Assembly: GCF_027409185.1 (NCBI RefSeq)
Contig: NC_084463.1
Coordinates: forward strand, 47,982,907-48,046,906
Direction: 5' to 3'
DNA: 64,000 bases
DNA from: Cynocephalus volans
Lineage: Eukaryota; Chordata; Mammalia; Dermoptera; Cynocephalidae
In this document: positions 33,994 to 44,905 of the stretch, piece by piece
Position numbering within the stretch: the stretch's first letter is position 1
Layout of the letters: every line of letters starts with the position of its first letter
Notes under the pieces: model-generated
Database searches by the model: none
The model's input: only the letters and a program-made list of their open reading frames with translations
Told to the model about the DNA's origin: nothing
Translations under genes and position numbers: made by a program

Positions 33994-34473
33994 TGCAAAA
34001 AGATGAACTGAACTTTAACAAGTTTTTCTTTTGTTCTATAAGCAACACTAAGAATAAAATAAAAAGACATGTAACATAATATGCAAAAATATTTGAAATT
34101 ATATATTTAATTATGGTCTACTGTACCCAACATAAAAAGAACAATGCAAGTTAATAATAAAATGGACAACCTGTCAGTCTTTAAAGCTGAGCAAGAAACT
34201 TGAATAAACATGTTTTCAAAAAAGATATATGCAAGTTTCCAACGAAATTCTAGTTAAAAACCAACAGCAATGAGATAATAGTTAATTGCCAATAGATGAC
34301 TATATCAAAAAGATCACATGTGTTAGTAAAGATGTGAAGAATGCGGAAGCCTCACAATTGTTGGTGGTCATTAAAATAGTGCAGCCAACTTGTGAAAAAA
34401 GGCAGTTCTCCATGATGTTATACATGGAACTATTGTATGGCCTCGAAATTCCACTCCCAGTTAAGTGCCCCCA

Positions 34474-34782
34474 TGAGTAAAATGGAGTCAGTATAGTCAG
34501 GCCCCCTCACCTAATATCCAGAGTGTATAATTCAGCACATCCATTGTAAACAGGTTACATAAGAGGAGCATAACTGCACATGTGCGCCCATATGTACTCC
34601 TTGGCTCATTCTCACTATCGTGTACTTTCGGTATAAAAGGCAGCAGCTCTGGACCCCTGGCCAGCAGAGCTTGCATTGGAATAATGCAAGTCTATCCTAT
34701 CATTGGCTGCTAGAATCTTTTCAACTACCTGACTCACAGCCTGCACAGGATGGGGCAGAGGGGTCTGTGATCCAGCCTGACA
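34474..34782 (+). repeat. 5' LTR of class-III-like provirus
   Basis: It starts TGAGTAAAATGGAG and ends CCTGACA. TATAAAA is at 34632-34638. It is about as long as the 3' LTR and clearly homologous along its whole length, with many substitutions, so the insertion is not recent. Confidence 0.85.
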
Positions 34783-37700
34783 ATTGGTTTAGTAGACAGG
34801 ATTCTGAGCAGGTAAGGAAGCCACTAGTCCCTCAGGAGGGGGAGAAAATGTGGCTACCCACAAGTATGTGGTACCCAGCAGCCACTTTCTTTTTGACTGG
34901 CATCTGGCTTTGCTAACTGTACTATGAGTCAACACGGACCAGGCATTCTATGAAGTGGTGTGGCTTCAAGATTTGCAGCCGAAAGCAGACATGTTGGAAG
35001 CATGGGTACTTGTTCTGGAGGCTGAAGTACAGCAACCTGTCACTCCTGCTTATGACATAGGAGATGATGACGAACCCAATGGTGAGTTGAGGGAGAAGTT
35101 GAGGGAGACTGTGCATCCCCTGGCTTGACCTGTTGTACATCAGAAAGTGAAGCATGAACAGCCCATGGGCTCAGACAGACAACTGGTAGGCAACCCACAA
35201 GTGACCCAATTTACTACTTATGTCCCCTACACTCAAACTGAGTTGGTTAACTTGGGGAAACAGTTTTGGCAAAACAGGGTGAACCTCTAGCTGCTCAGCT
35301 CCTGTGACCGTGGGACCTAGGGATGGATAGTGTGATGTGCTCTGCTGATGAGATGGAAAATTTAGCCTCTATCACCATGCACCCATCCCTGAAACAGCAG
35401 CTACAGAACAGCTGCAGACATGCACCAGGACAGCATAACCACTCCTTGATGGAATGGGTGGATGCAGCCATCTGGAAGATGTGGACAAATGCCAGAGAAC
35501 TGCCCAAAACTGTGAGTAGATGGCAAACATATGCCAAGCTGGTCCAAATAACTTGGGAGTGCGGGATGCAGCAGTCCATGTTCAATATGAACACCCATGG
35601 CCTGGACGATGAATGTTTTACCAGCAGCATGAGAGATAGTGCTTCAAAATTCTCCATCAACATCCTTTGGGACACTGATGGCCATACTGACCCCGTACAT
35701 TGGTCATTCTATACATGAAGTAATGACCCTCATTGCCAGTCTGTGAAGCACAGGGAAGGAGACAAACAAAGGGGATCTGAAAGGTGGTGAAGACCAAGTT
35801 CCCCCAAAATGTCCAGATGCTGCCCAGAAGGGACTGAGCAAGACCAGCCATTTGCAGATGTGGTTTGACTTGCTTACAGCAGGGATTGATAGGGAAAAAA
35901 TCAACTGGCAACCAAATGTGGTCCTGTTTGCCTTGTGGCAGCAATTGCACCCTGAACAGCATTACACCAAACTTCCTAAAGAGGCAAATGATCAAGTATT
36001 CCCAGCGAATCTGAAAGATTTCATGGCTACTTCCACAGAGGTGGATGGACTGTTCTCTTTCAGCTAGGGAGCAGGCTGAGGTGCTCACCTTTTGGGGACA
36101 GATGAGGACTGGAGGTCTCATGGTGAACTGGCAATACATTGGTCAGAGACAGATATACAGTGTGTGTTAGCACTGGTGGATACCGGCACAGAATGTAGCC
36201 TGATACACGGCAACCCAGATAAGTTTCTGGGGGCCACAGTGAATGCTGATGGCTATGGAGGACATGATACTAAAGTCAAAGCTGTGTGCTTGCTGCTGGG
36301 CATAGGAAGATTGCCCCCTCATGTAAATACTGTGTATGTATCTACTCTAGCTGAATACATGTTGGGTATAGATGTACTTTATGGGTTACAACTGCACATG
36401 CTGATCAGAGAATTCTGGCTGTGGATACAGAGAGTAAAGCCTGTGTTCTGGGACATGCTAAACATGACCCACAAATATTACCCAAGTCAATACGCGCAGT
36501 CAAGGTGAAACAGTATCACCTGCTGGGAGGACATGCAGAGATGGGTGCCACTATATTGGAGTTAGAAAAGGTTGGCATTATTCATCCTGCACATAGCCCG
36601 CTTACTGACCCAGTATGGCCAGTGAAAAAACCTGATGGGACCTGGACAATGACTGTGGATGGTCAAGAACTGAAGAAAGTAGTACAACCTTTGCATGTGG
36701 CTGTGCCTTCAGGTCACAACTTGATGGATCAGCTGATGACTGAGCTAGGAACTTATCATTATGTACTGGACCTTACAAATGTTTTTTCCTCTATCCCAAC
36801 CTTGGCTCATAGCTAAGATCAATTTGCCTTCACTGGGGAAGGCAGGCAATGGACTTTCTAAGTGCTGCCCCAGGGCTACCTGCATAGTCCAACCATCTGC
36901 CATGGTTTAGTGGCTGGGGACCTAGCCAAGTGGACTAGGCCCAACATGGTTACAATGTTTCATTACAGATGATGTCTTACTAACTTCTGATTCTCTTACA
37001 GATTCAACCAAGTTGGCTCCAATGCTCCTAGGTCATTTGGAATAATGTGAGTAGGCCATACATGAGGGACTTTCCCTTTGGATATCGATTTGGAAATATC
37101 CAAGTAGATAGTGGCAGGCCACTGACCCCTGTGGGGACAAGCCACGTGGCAAGAGTTATGGGAATTAGGACATGAGAAGAAAGTAACTCTTTTCCATGTC
37201 ACAGAATACTTCCCCTTAGCCTGTCTGGGCAATGATGTAGCCAATGCATTGGCTAAGATAAGATAGATAGAAAGAGATCCAGCCACTGATGTAGGCCACT
37301 GGTTACATCAATGGATGCAGCATGCTGGCTGCAAGACCATGTGGTCAATGGCTCATAAAATAGGATGACACATTTGTCTGGTGTACACTCAAGAGAGTCC
37401 ACATCCCTGGTGGGTGCCACATACCAACAAGCAGATAACTCATGGAAGGGTGCCCCTGACTTGACAGCAAGAGGACATTGGGGGACTACTGTCCAGGTCA
37501 GAGAATTTCAGGTATATCTATACAGCCATTGATATGGCTACAGGTGTTCTGTTTGTATAGCCCTGTAAGTCCCCAGACCCAGTAAGCACTATTAAGGCAC
37601 TGAATAGCCTTGTCGGCACCTGGTCACAGAGAGCTATAATGAAACGCACTTTACTAGACATGAAGTACAGACATGGGCTTCCCAGTTGTCTATTAAGTGG

Positions 37701-38458
37701 AAATTACACATGCCATATCATCCCCAGCAGTGGGAATGATTGAATAGTGCAATGATCTTCTGAAAAAGGGACTAAGGCTATCCATCCAACCCCCTTCCCT
37801 GAAGGGGTGGACATGGCGTTATGGCCAACAGTCAGAATCTTGAATGACAGACCCCACAAGGGCAGGCCCTCCCCAGTGGAGGCTCTGTTGCATAGAGCCA
37901 TAGCACCTGTTCCTGCAACCATTCTTTCCAGGATGGTAAGCTGGCACGTGTTCTGCCAGAGGGATGAGAACTCCCTCTATTGGTGCCAACAACTTTTTTG
38001 TCTTTTTGCCAACAGTCTTGTGGCTGCCAACAGCACAGTTGACTGGGAGCATATATATGCACTGAGTTTCCTACCAGTGTGGCCGCAGGATTCCTGTGGG
38101 AGATCATCCCACTGACGACTGCTGCCTGAACTTGGCCTGAACAGAATGCTGTGTGTATAAGCCTGACTGTCACATAATGTTGCTTAGCAAAGTTTGCAGC
38201 AATGAACCGGTGAAACTCACACTGTCCACAAATGACTAGAGATCCCCTCCAGGAATGGTGAGCCAATATGTTGTCCTCCTGGAGGTGGGTGTTAGCTGTA
38301 CAGGGAGGAAGTGCCTGTGTTTTGGTGGCATGTTGCTGCAGCCTATATTGCTGCTGCGGCCTATGGATGCAATGGTCAGCCATTCTCACTAAGGGAATGT
38401 CATGGAGGATCTCAGACACATAGATTGTACAGTGAGGGATCCTGAAGCATTGGGGGGG

Positions 38459-38767
38459 TGAAAATGGAGTCAGTATAGTCAGGCCCCCTCGCCTCATATC
38501 TGGCTGGGTATGATTCAGCACATCCATTTCAGGCAAGTTATGTAACAGTAGCATAACTGCACATGTGCGCCCATATGTACTCCTTGGCTCATGGCCACTA
38601 CTGTGTACTTTCAGTATAAAAGGCAGCAGCTCTGAACCACTGGCTGGCAGGGCTCATGTCAGAATAAAGCATGTCTATCTTGTTATCAGCTGCCAGAATC
38701 TTTTTTCAACTACCTGATTCAGGAGATGCACAGGACAAGGCAGAGGGGTCTGTGATCCAACCCGACA
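38459..38767 (+). repeat. 3' LTR of class-III-like provirus
   Basis: It starts TGAAAATGGAGTCAG just after a run of G (polypurine tract) and ends CCCGACA. TATAAAA is at 38615-38621 and AATAAA at 38663-38668. The C-rich flanks make the duplication ambiguous. Confidence 0.85.
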
Positions 38768-38930
38768 CCCCCCAAAATAAACATCTCTGGCCATCCAAAG
38801 ACTCAGGCATGAATGCTCATATCAGCACTATTTTATATAGCCAGAAATGAATGCAACTCAAAATATTCATCCACTAGTGGAAGGAAAAGTAATATGTGGT
38901 TTAGCCATACAATAGGGAAGTTCAAAGTCC
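38768..38930 (+). mobile_element. Continuation of old L1 beyond provirus
   Basis: L1 ORF2 C-terminal blocks resume here ('CAAAGACTCAGGCATGAATG', 'TTCATCCACTAGTGG'), following the L1 sequence that stops at 34473. It ends at the next LTR. Confidence 0.65.
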
Positions 38931-39282
38931 AGGAAACACATCTTGTGAAGTGGTGGCTTCAGCGATGGCAGGCATCACACTGCAGAAATGGTGGAGTGGG
39001 GAGGGCAAGAGAGAGCAGTGAGAGAGGCAGACTCTCCTCTCTTCTTTTAAAGCCCTCTGAACCACATCCCTGACTGCCATTTTTAATCCATTCTCTACTG
39101 CACAGTCCTGCAATCCAATCACCTCTTCAAGGCCCCACCTTTCAATAACATTTTAATAGGGTTTCCCACCCTCTTAATAGCCACGGTGGGGGCCAAGTTT
39201 CTAATACGTAAATCTCAGGGGACACAAGATTCAATTCAATCTTCAGTGAGTTTGGGGGGTCATAATTCAATCTACTACAGTG
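38931..39282 (-). mobile_element. MaLR-type LTR, antisense, 3'-truncated
   Basis: The complement reads in MaLR LTR order: 'TGAATTATGACCCCCCAAAC', 'TTAGAAACTTGGCCCCCACC', 'GGGCCTTGAAGAGGTGATTGG'. The AATAAA-containing end expected near 38931 is missing. Confidence 0.6.
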
Positions 39283-39458
39283 AGGATGTGGACAAAAGGG
39301 AACCCTTGTACACTATTGTTGAGAATGGAAATTAGTACAGGCCTTATAAAAAATACGAGTTTTCCTCAAAAGATTGAAAACAGAACCACCACATGACCTG
39401 TCAGTCTCACTACTGAGTATATATCTAAGGCAAAGAAAATCAGTATGTCAAAGTGATA
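39283..39458 (+). mobile_element. L1 fragment, sense (outer element, left part)
   Basis: The ORF2 C-terminal blocks 'GTGAGGATGTGGACAAAAGG' and 'CAGTCTCACTACTGAGTATA' are present. The element stops where an antisense L1 begins and resumes at about 40986. Confidence 0.7.
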
Positions 39459-40985
39459 TCAGCAATTTTATTTCATTTTTTATTTTGAAATGTACATCAC
39501 ATTATCATTAAATATAGTCACCACAGTGTGTAAGGGAACCCTAGAAATATTTCCTCCCATCCGTCTGTGACTTTGTACCCCTTGACCAACCTCTGCACGT
39601 TCTCCCCTTCCCCCTGCCCTTCCCATCCTCTGGCAATCACAAGTCTCCTCTTTGCTTTTATGAGATCAACTTTTTAGATTCTATATGTGAGTGAGATCAT
39701 GCAGTATCTGTCTTTAGGTGCCTAGCTCACCTCACTTAACATAATGACCTCCAGTTTTATCCATGTTTCTGCAAATGACAGGATTTCTTTTTTTTTTATG
39801 GTGGAACAGTATTCCACTGTGGACACTTACGTTGATTCAACATCTTTGCTATTGTGAATATAGCTGCAATAAACATGGTTGTGCAGATATCTTTTTGACA
39901 TACTGATTTTATTTCCTTTGGATATATTACCAGTAGTGGGATTGATGGATCATATGGGAGTTCTATTTTTAATTTTTTGAGAAACCTCCATACTGTTTTT
40001 TCATAATGGCTGTACTAATTTACATTCCCACCAACAGCTTATCAGAGTTCCCCTTGGTCTACATTCTCACCACCACTTGTTATTTTTCGTCTCTTTGATA
40101 ATAGCCATTCTAACTGTGGTAAGATGATACCTCATTATATTCTTTATTTGCATTTTCCTGATGATTAGTTATGTTGATCATTTTCTTTATACCCATTGGC
40201 CTTTTGTATGTCATATTTTGAGAAATGTTGATTCAGATTTTTACTTGTTTTTTAAATTATATTTGTTTTGCTGCTATTAAGTTGGTTGAGTTCCTTACAT
40301 ATCCTGGATACTAACCCCTTGTCAGATGCAAAGTGTGCAAATATTTTCTTCTGTTCTTCTGGTTGTGTCTTCACTTCTGTCAATTGTTTTCTTTGCTGTG
40401 CAGAAGATTTCGTTTGATGTAATCTCATCTGTGTGGTTTTGCTTTTGTTGCTTGTGCTTTTGAGGTCTCATTAAAAACTTCAAAAGAAAAACATGGATGA
40501 GCTTAGAGAAAATTATGTTAAGTGAAATAAGCCAGGCACAGAAACAGAAATACCACGTTCTTACTTATGTGTGGGAGCTAATACAAATAAATAAATAAGC
40601 AAACAAATAGAAAAAGACACAAAAATCACAATAATTTCCTGAACTTGTCAAAAAAAGAAAACAGATATGATGTTGATGAGAGTGGGAAAGGGGGAACGGG
40701 ATGGGGTAAGGAGAGGAATTGGTAAAGGGGTACAAAAATCAACTACATTATATAATGATAAATAAAAAAATAAAAAATACACTTCCCAGACCAATGTCCT
40801 GAAGAGTCCCTCTATGTTGCCTTTAGTGGTTTTATAGTTTGGGCCTTACACTTAAGTGGTCAATACATTTTGAGTTGATTTTTGTAGATAATGATATATG
40901 GGGTATGGTTTTATTCTTCTGCATGTAGCAACCCAGGTTTTACAGCACCATTTATTGAAGAGACTATATTTTCTTTAATGTGTGT
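39459..40985 (-). mobile_element. L1 3' end, antisense, itself interrupted
   Basis: The complement covers the L1 3' UTR (39465-39700) and ORF2 C-terminus (39700-40470), then continues at about 40785-40985. A sense L1 3' end occupies 40475-40784. The whole antisense copy lies inside the sense L1 of 39283-41590. Confidence 0.75.
40475..40784 (+). mobile_element. Short L1 3' end, sense, innermost of a nest
   Basis: It starts in the 'ACATGGATGAGCTTAGAG' block of late ORF2, continues through 'TTAAGTGAAATAAGCCAGGC' and the 3' UTR, and ends in an A-rich tail (40763-40782). The 3' UTR matches that of the antisense L1 at 6105-6350, including 'AGATATGATGTTGATGAG'. Confidence 0.8.
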
Positions 40986-41590
40986 TATTGCACCAATATT
41001 TACAGTAGCAAAGATATAAGATCAAACTAAGTGCACATCAATGGAAGAATGGTTAAAGAAAATATAATAAACAGGGACTGAAATTTTTAAAAAATGAAAT
41101 TCTGTCATTTGTTGCACAGATAAATGTATAGCTTTTTCTGTTAAGTGAAATTACCAGGCACAGAAAGACAGACACTGAATGATCTCAGTTACATGTATCA
41201 TCTAGAAAAGTCAAACTTAAAAGCAGAGAGTAGAATGGTAGTTGCCAGGGTCTGAAGTGGGGGGTGGGGAAGGAAATGGGGAGATGTCTGTCAAAAGATA
41301 CAAAAGATCAGTTGAATATGAGAAATAACTTCAAAAGATCTATTGTGCAACATGGTCACTATAGTTAATAGCAATGGATTGTATACTTGAAAATTGCTAA
41401 AGGAATAGATTTTTAAGTGTTCTCACCATAAAAAAAGATAAGTATCTGTGGTGATAAATATGTAATTAATTTGGTTTACCCATTCCACAATGCATGCATA
41501 CACCAAAACATCATGTTGTACTACATTAATATATACAGTATTTATTTGTCAGATTTAAATGTAAATATAGTAAAAGACGTGTATAAAAGT
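40986..41590 (+). mobile_element. L1 3' end, sense (outer element, right part)
   Basis: It picks up where 39458 stopped ('ACAGTAGCAAAGATATAAG') and runs through the end of ORF2 and the 3' UTR to the terminal 'CATCATGTTGTACTACATTA' block near 41508. Confidence 0.7.
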
Positions 41591-41833
41591 AAAGGTCACC
41601 TAAAACTTCTTTAGCCATAGGTGAGCGCCATTACCACACCCTGCGTATTCTTATGCACATTATTCAAAACACGTACATACTGATACACAATTTACATACC
41701 CAAATGGGAACACACATTACTTTTAACTTTACTTAATTATGGACATCACTTTTTCCCTTTTTCCCACCCACAGATCAAGCTCCATCTTCCTGTAAAACCA
41801 TGGAAGTCATCTAATTACTTTTATTAATAAAAT

Positions 41834-41880
41834 CTCTCTCTCTCTCTCTCTTTCTCTCTCACTCACACACACACGCACAC
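41834..41880. repeat. (CT)n and (CA)n compound microsatellite
   Basis: A CT run of about nine units continues into CA-rich repeats. Confidence 0.9.
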
Positions 41881-41989
41881 ATGCACTTAGCAGGATTGGG
41901 ATCACTATTTTATTAAAAATTAATTTTTATTATTATATACATTTGACCTTGAATCTTGTTTTCTTTTTCCAAATCCACTATTAAGATCT

Positions 41990-42360
41990 TCCTAGTTATC
42001 TTGTATAGTTTCCCATCATTGTTTACAAAAGCTGCATAATTTTCCATGATATGAATGTACCACAATTTATTAAGCCATTATCATTCTGGTGATTCTCATG
42101 TTTGAATAATAATTCACCAAAATCTTGCATGTGAACATGTTATTTATTAACATTTATATCTCATTTATTTGGAAAAATTCCCCAAATTAGAATTCTTGCA
42201 GAGAAGGGCAAGCAATTTTTAATTATATTAAATTGTATTCCAAAAAGGCATAACATTGCACATTTATACCAGCCATACACAAGATATGCCCTTTTCTGTA
42301 CATCCTATCCCCTAACAGATTTGACTGCTTTTTGATTTTTGGTGACCTGGGGAGTGTTAA
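41990..42360 (-). mobile_element. Very old L1 fragment, antisense
   Basis: The complement has recognisable late-ORF2 order ('CCACAATTTATTAAGCCATT' on plus near 42060, 'AATTGTATTCCAAAAAGGC' near 42233). It is highly diverged. Confidence 0.5.
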
Positions 42361-43902
42361 ATACTACATAATGCAATTTAAATTTATTTCCTGTGTGGGA
42401 ATAACACTGGTTATTGTTGATAATGATTATGGAAGTATATTTTCATTGCACAGTTTCCTTGTGATTCATGTGGGCTGAGAGCCTGGAGACATTTCATTAG
42501 TCACAGAAAAAAATCAAGAAAACCTTACTTCATCTAGAAACTTGACTAGGGCCCTAGCTTTGAGACTCACCAATTCCAATGAGACTTTAATGTCTTTTTT
42601 TCATAATGAGGATGATATTGTCTTAAAAGAAGTTGTCACAAAGTCACAAAAATAGAGCTTGCATAGTTGCCCCTTTCAGCCTTTGATCTTGTAGCATCCG
42701 GTTGGCCTCCCTGCCTTTGATCTGTGATCTACGTGGAGAGGTAGACAGCTCCACTCTGGCCTGAGGCAGCAATTTGTGTCTTTCACATGCCAGCATGGAT
42801 CACCTTCTGAGGTCCCCTGTGCAACACCTGTCTCGTGCTCATATAACCCACTGAAATTTCACTCATCTCTATTGGTTAACCAAACCTTACTCATGGCCCT
42901 CTATTCTTTTCAACTCATTCCCTTCTATGGCAATTACTTTACCTTCACTGACAACCCCAATAAAGAATCCAGTCACTTTTATCTTTGTTTACTCATGGTG
43001 ACCTATCTACACTATTTTACTGATGAATGAGAGTTGTTAAGAAGTTAAAATATCTTACAAGAAAAAGAAATGTAGCTGTGAATATGTACTTATCCCAGAG
43101 AGATTGCTTAGTATTTTCCACAGACAGGTAGGTAGGCAGAAGGTACGTAAAGTGTTTCCAGATCCTCACTTTCCCTTTCTCTCCTGAGTTCCTGTAGAAG
43201 GGTCTAAACCTGGAGCTGGTAAGAGTGGCTTGAAAATTGCCGAGAGAGAAGGCATCTGTGCCTCACTCACCCACAGCAGACTTGCTGTTGTTACTAAAGT
43301 TTAGGTGCATTAGTTTTTGAACAATGCATATAATTTCTGTTTTTCTACAATGTAAATGATCTGAAAACTTTCTTAACAGAGAATGATAAGGAAAGTTTCC
43401 ACCCAATATAGGTAAGGGAAACAGACCCCAAATTTTGGGTTTTCCAGGCGTTCAAGAGATAGAAAAGTTATGTTATGATTGCCCATGATAAGACCCACTT
43501 TTAAACTTATTAGTCAAATTTGTATTTCCAGAAAGTTGGTGCTTCCAATGCTGAGAATTAGCAAGATTTGAATCACCAGCAACACTGAACAGAGATGAGT
43601 CTCAAGGACGCTGATGAATGTCTCAATATTACAGGCGCAGGAAGAGAAGGTTGTGCTTTATGCTCATCAACAGGCTTGAAGAACAGCAGTTGGATTAATC
43701 CTTTGTGTAAACAATTAGAAACTGATTAAGAAAAAGCTTTTAACAATTTTTTTATGATTGAATTAAAACTGTAGATTGAATTCAACCATGAGATTTACCC
43801 ATAGGGCTGCATCAAATGCCCTTATGCTGAAAAATGCAATTATGAACACTCCTTTAGTCTTTGCCTCTGGATTTTCTAGATTTTTGTTTTCTACCTTGTC
43901 TA
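42361..43902. other. Mostly unique DNA 3' of the OR gene
   Basis: No repeat or gene was recognised with confidence. This interval would contain the 3' UTR and poly(A) site of the minus-strand olfactory receptor gene, but no unmistakable signal was fixed. Confidence 0.4.
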
Positions 43903-44873
43903 TTATGTGTTCTGTTGAATTACTGGATGTTTTCCCAGGACCTTCTGAAGAGCTTCCAGCACATCCTTGTTTCTCAAGCTGTAGATGAGGGGGTTTAACA
44001 TGGGTGTGAGGACAGTGCAAAATACAGACACAGCCTGCTCCTGCTCAGGGGTGTGGGAGGAACCAGGTGTCATATACATATAAACACATGGTCCTAGATA
44101 AAAACTTACTACCATAAGATGAGAGGTACATGTGGCCAAGGCTTTCCTTCCACCTTTGAGGGATTTCAAATGAAGAACAGTGAGAAAAATGAGGGTGTAG
44201 GAAGTCATGATAAGTCCAAAAGGGATGACAATAAAGGCAATGCCCATCACAAAGACAACCAGCTCATAGGTGGCAGTGTCTGTGCATGAGATCTTCATAA
44301 TCGCTGGCATCTCACAGAAAAAATGGTGGATTTCCCTGGAGCCACAGATAGGTATATTCATGGTATAGATTGTATGAGCTGTTGAAGCTAAAATACCCCC
44401 AATCCAAGACACTATGGCCATCTGCACACAGACCCCCTGGTTCATGATGACTGCGTATCTCAGAGGGTTGCATACAGCTACATAACGATCATAGGCCATG
44501 AGGGTCAAGAGGATGCATTCAGCACCTCCAAGAGTAAAGAAGAAAAATATCTGAGCTCCACAGGCAAGATGTGTGATGTTCCTCCTTCCAGAGAAAAAGC
44601 TGATTGCCATCTTCGGAACAGTGCTGCTGATGAGGGCCAGGTCTATGAGAGAGAGCTGGCTGAGAAGAAAGTACATGGGGGTGTGGAGCCTCAAGTCCAT
44701 CCATATCAGGAGGAGCAGGGTAAAGTTCCCGGTGACTGCAGCGAGGTAGATCAGGATGATAGTGTGAATAAGGATACAGACGTACTTCATATTGGGGAAG
44801 AGTCCCAGAAGGATAAAATCTGTTGTAAATGTTTCATTTCCTCCCTCCTTGGCTGTGACTGATCTGGTTGAAC
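43903..44873 (-). CDS. Olfactory receptor, family-2-like, coding exon
   Basis: This is a seven-helix odorant receptor of olfactory neurons that would couple to Golf. The frame is open for about 323 codons to TAA at 43903-43905. The N-terminal glycosylation site NET is followed by 'TDFILLGLF'. TM1 has GN, then 'LHTPMYFLLSQLS' (TM2), 'MAYDRYVAVCNPLRY' (end of TM3), 'KALATCTSHL' (TM6) and 'PMLNPLIYSLRN' (TM7). The loop cysteines are present and no key residue is missing. The motif style fits OR family 2 (2T/2L/2AJ type); subfamily is not assigned. No in-frame ATG precedes TDFILLG: an in-frame TAA lies upstream (44917-44919) and the next Met is at the NMKY position. A pyrimidine-rich tract ending in AG (44874-44875) marks a good splice acceptor, so the start codon probably lies in an upstream exon. 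If not, this is a start-less pseudogene. Confidence 0.85.
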
Positions 44874-44905
44874 CTATTAAAGAAAAAGGCAAGGAAAAGA
44901 AAAGG
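44874..44905 (-). promoter_or_regulatory. Splice acceptor of the olfactory receptor exon
   Basis: On the minus strand a pyrimidine-rich run, CCTTTTTCTTTAATAG, ends at the AG complement 44874-44875, immediately before the receptor N-terminal codons. The exon would begin in the second base of a Gly codon. OR genes usually have upstream exons, so an acceptor here is expected. Confidence 0.6.

Larger units (their letters stand above)
30071..34473 (+). mobile_element. Old L1 ORF2, sense, in pieces around nested insertions
   Basis: Sense L1 ORF2 sequence lies at 30071-30519, 32809-33458, about 33600-33884 and 33994-34473, and continues at 38768-38930 beyond the ERV. Between the pieces are a MaLR element (30520-32808), a short antisense L1 3' end (33462-33590), a tRNA-type SINE (33892-33993) and a provirus (34474-38767). 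Joining the flanks across the MaLR restores the L1 block that reads 'CATGATCAA.TGGGATT.ATCCC'. The element is fully degenerate. Confidence 0.7.
34474..38767 (+). mobile_element. Two-LTR endogenous retrovirus, class-III-like, defective
   Basis: The LTRs at 34474-34782 and 38459-38767 are both 309 bp. Each has TATAAAA (34632-34638; 38615-38621). The 3' LTR has AATAAA (38663-38668), which is AATAAT in the 5' LTR. A primer site starts at 34785 (TGGTTTAGTAGACAGGAT) and a G-rich polypurine run precedes the 3' LTR. The gag-like region (about 35280-36070) contains 'MENLASITMHPSL'. Protease has a DTG at 36179-36187. RT palm is at 36421-36816 with 'PDGTWTMTVDG'; the 'LPQGYLHSPTICHG' block follows near 36866, and a DD box near 36970 is out of frame. 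Integrase-like sequence is at about 37320-37950. No envelope was recognised. Stops and frameshifts occur throughout. It split an old L1 at 34473/38768. Confidence 0.85.

Noticed and set aside
44569..44862. 97-codon plus-strand frame
   Set aside because: It is antisense to the olfactory receptor N-terminal half, a shadow of the real gene.
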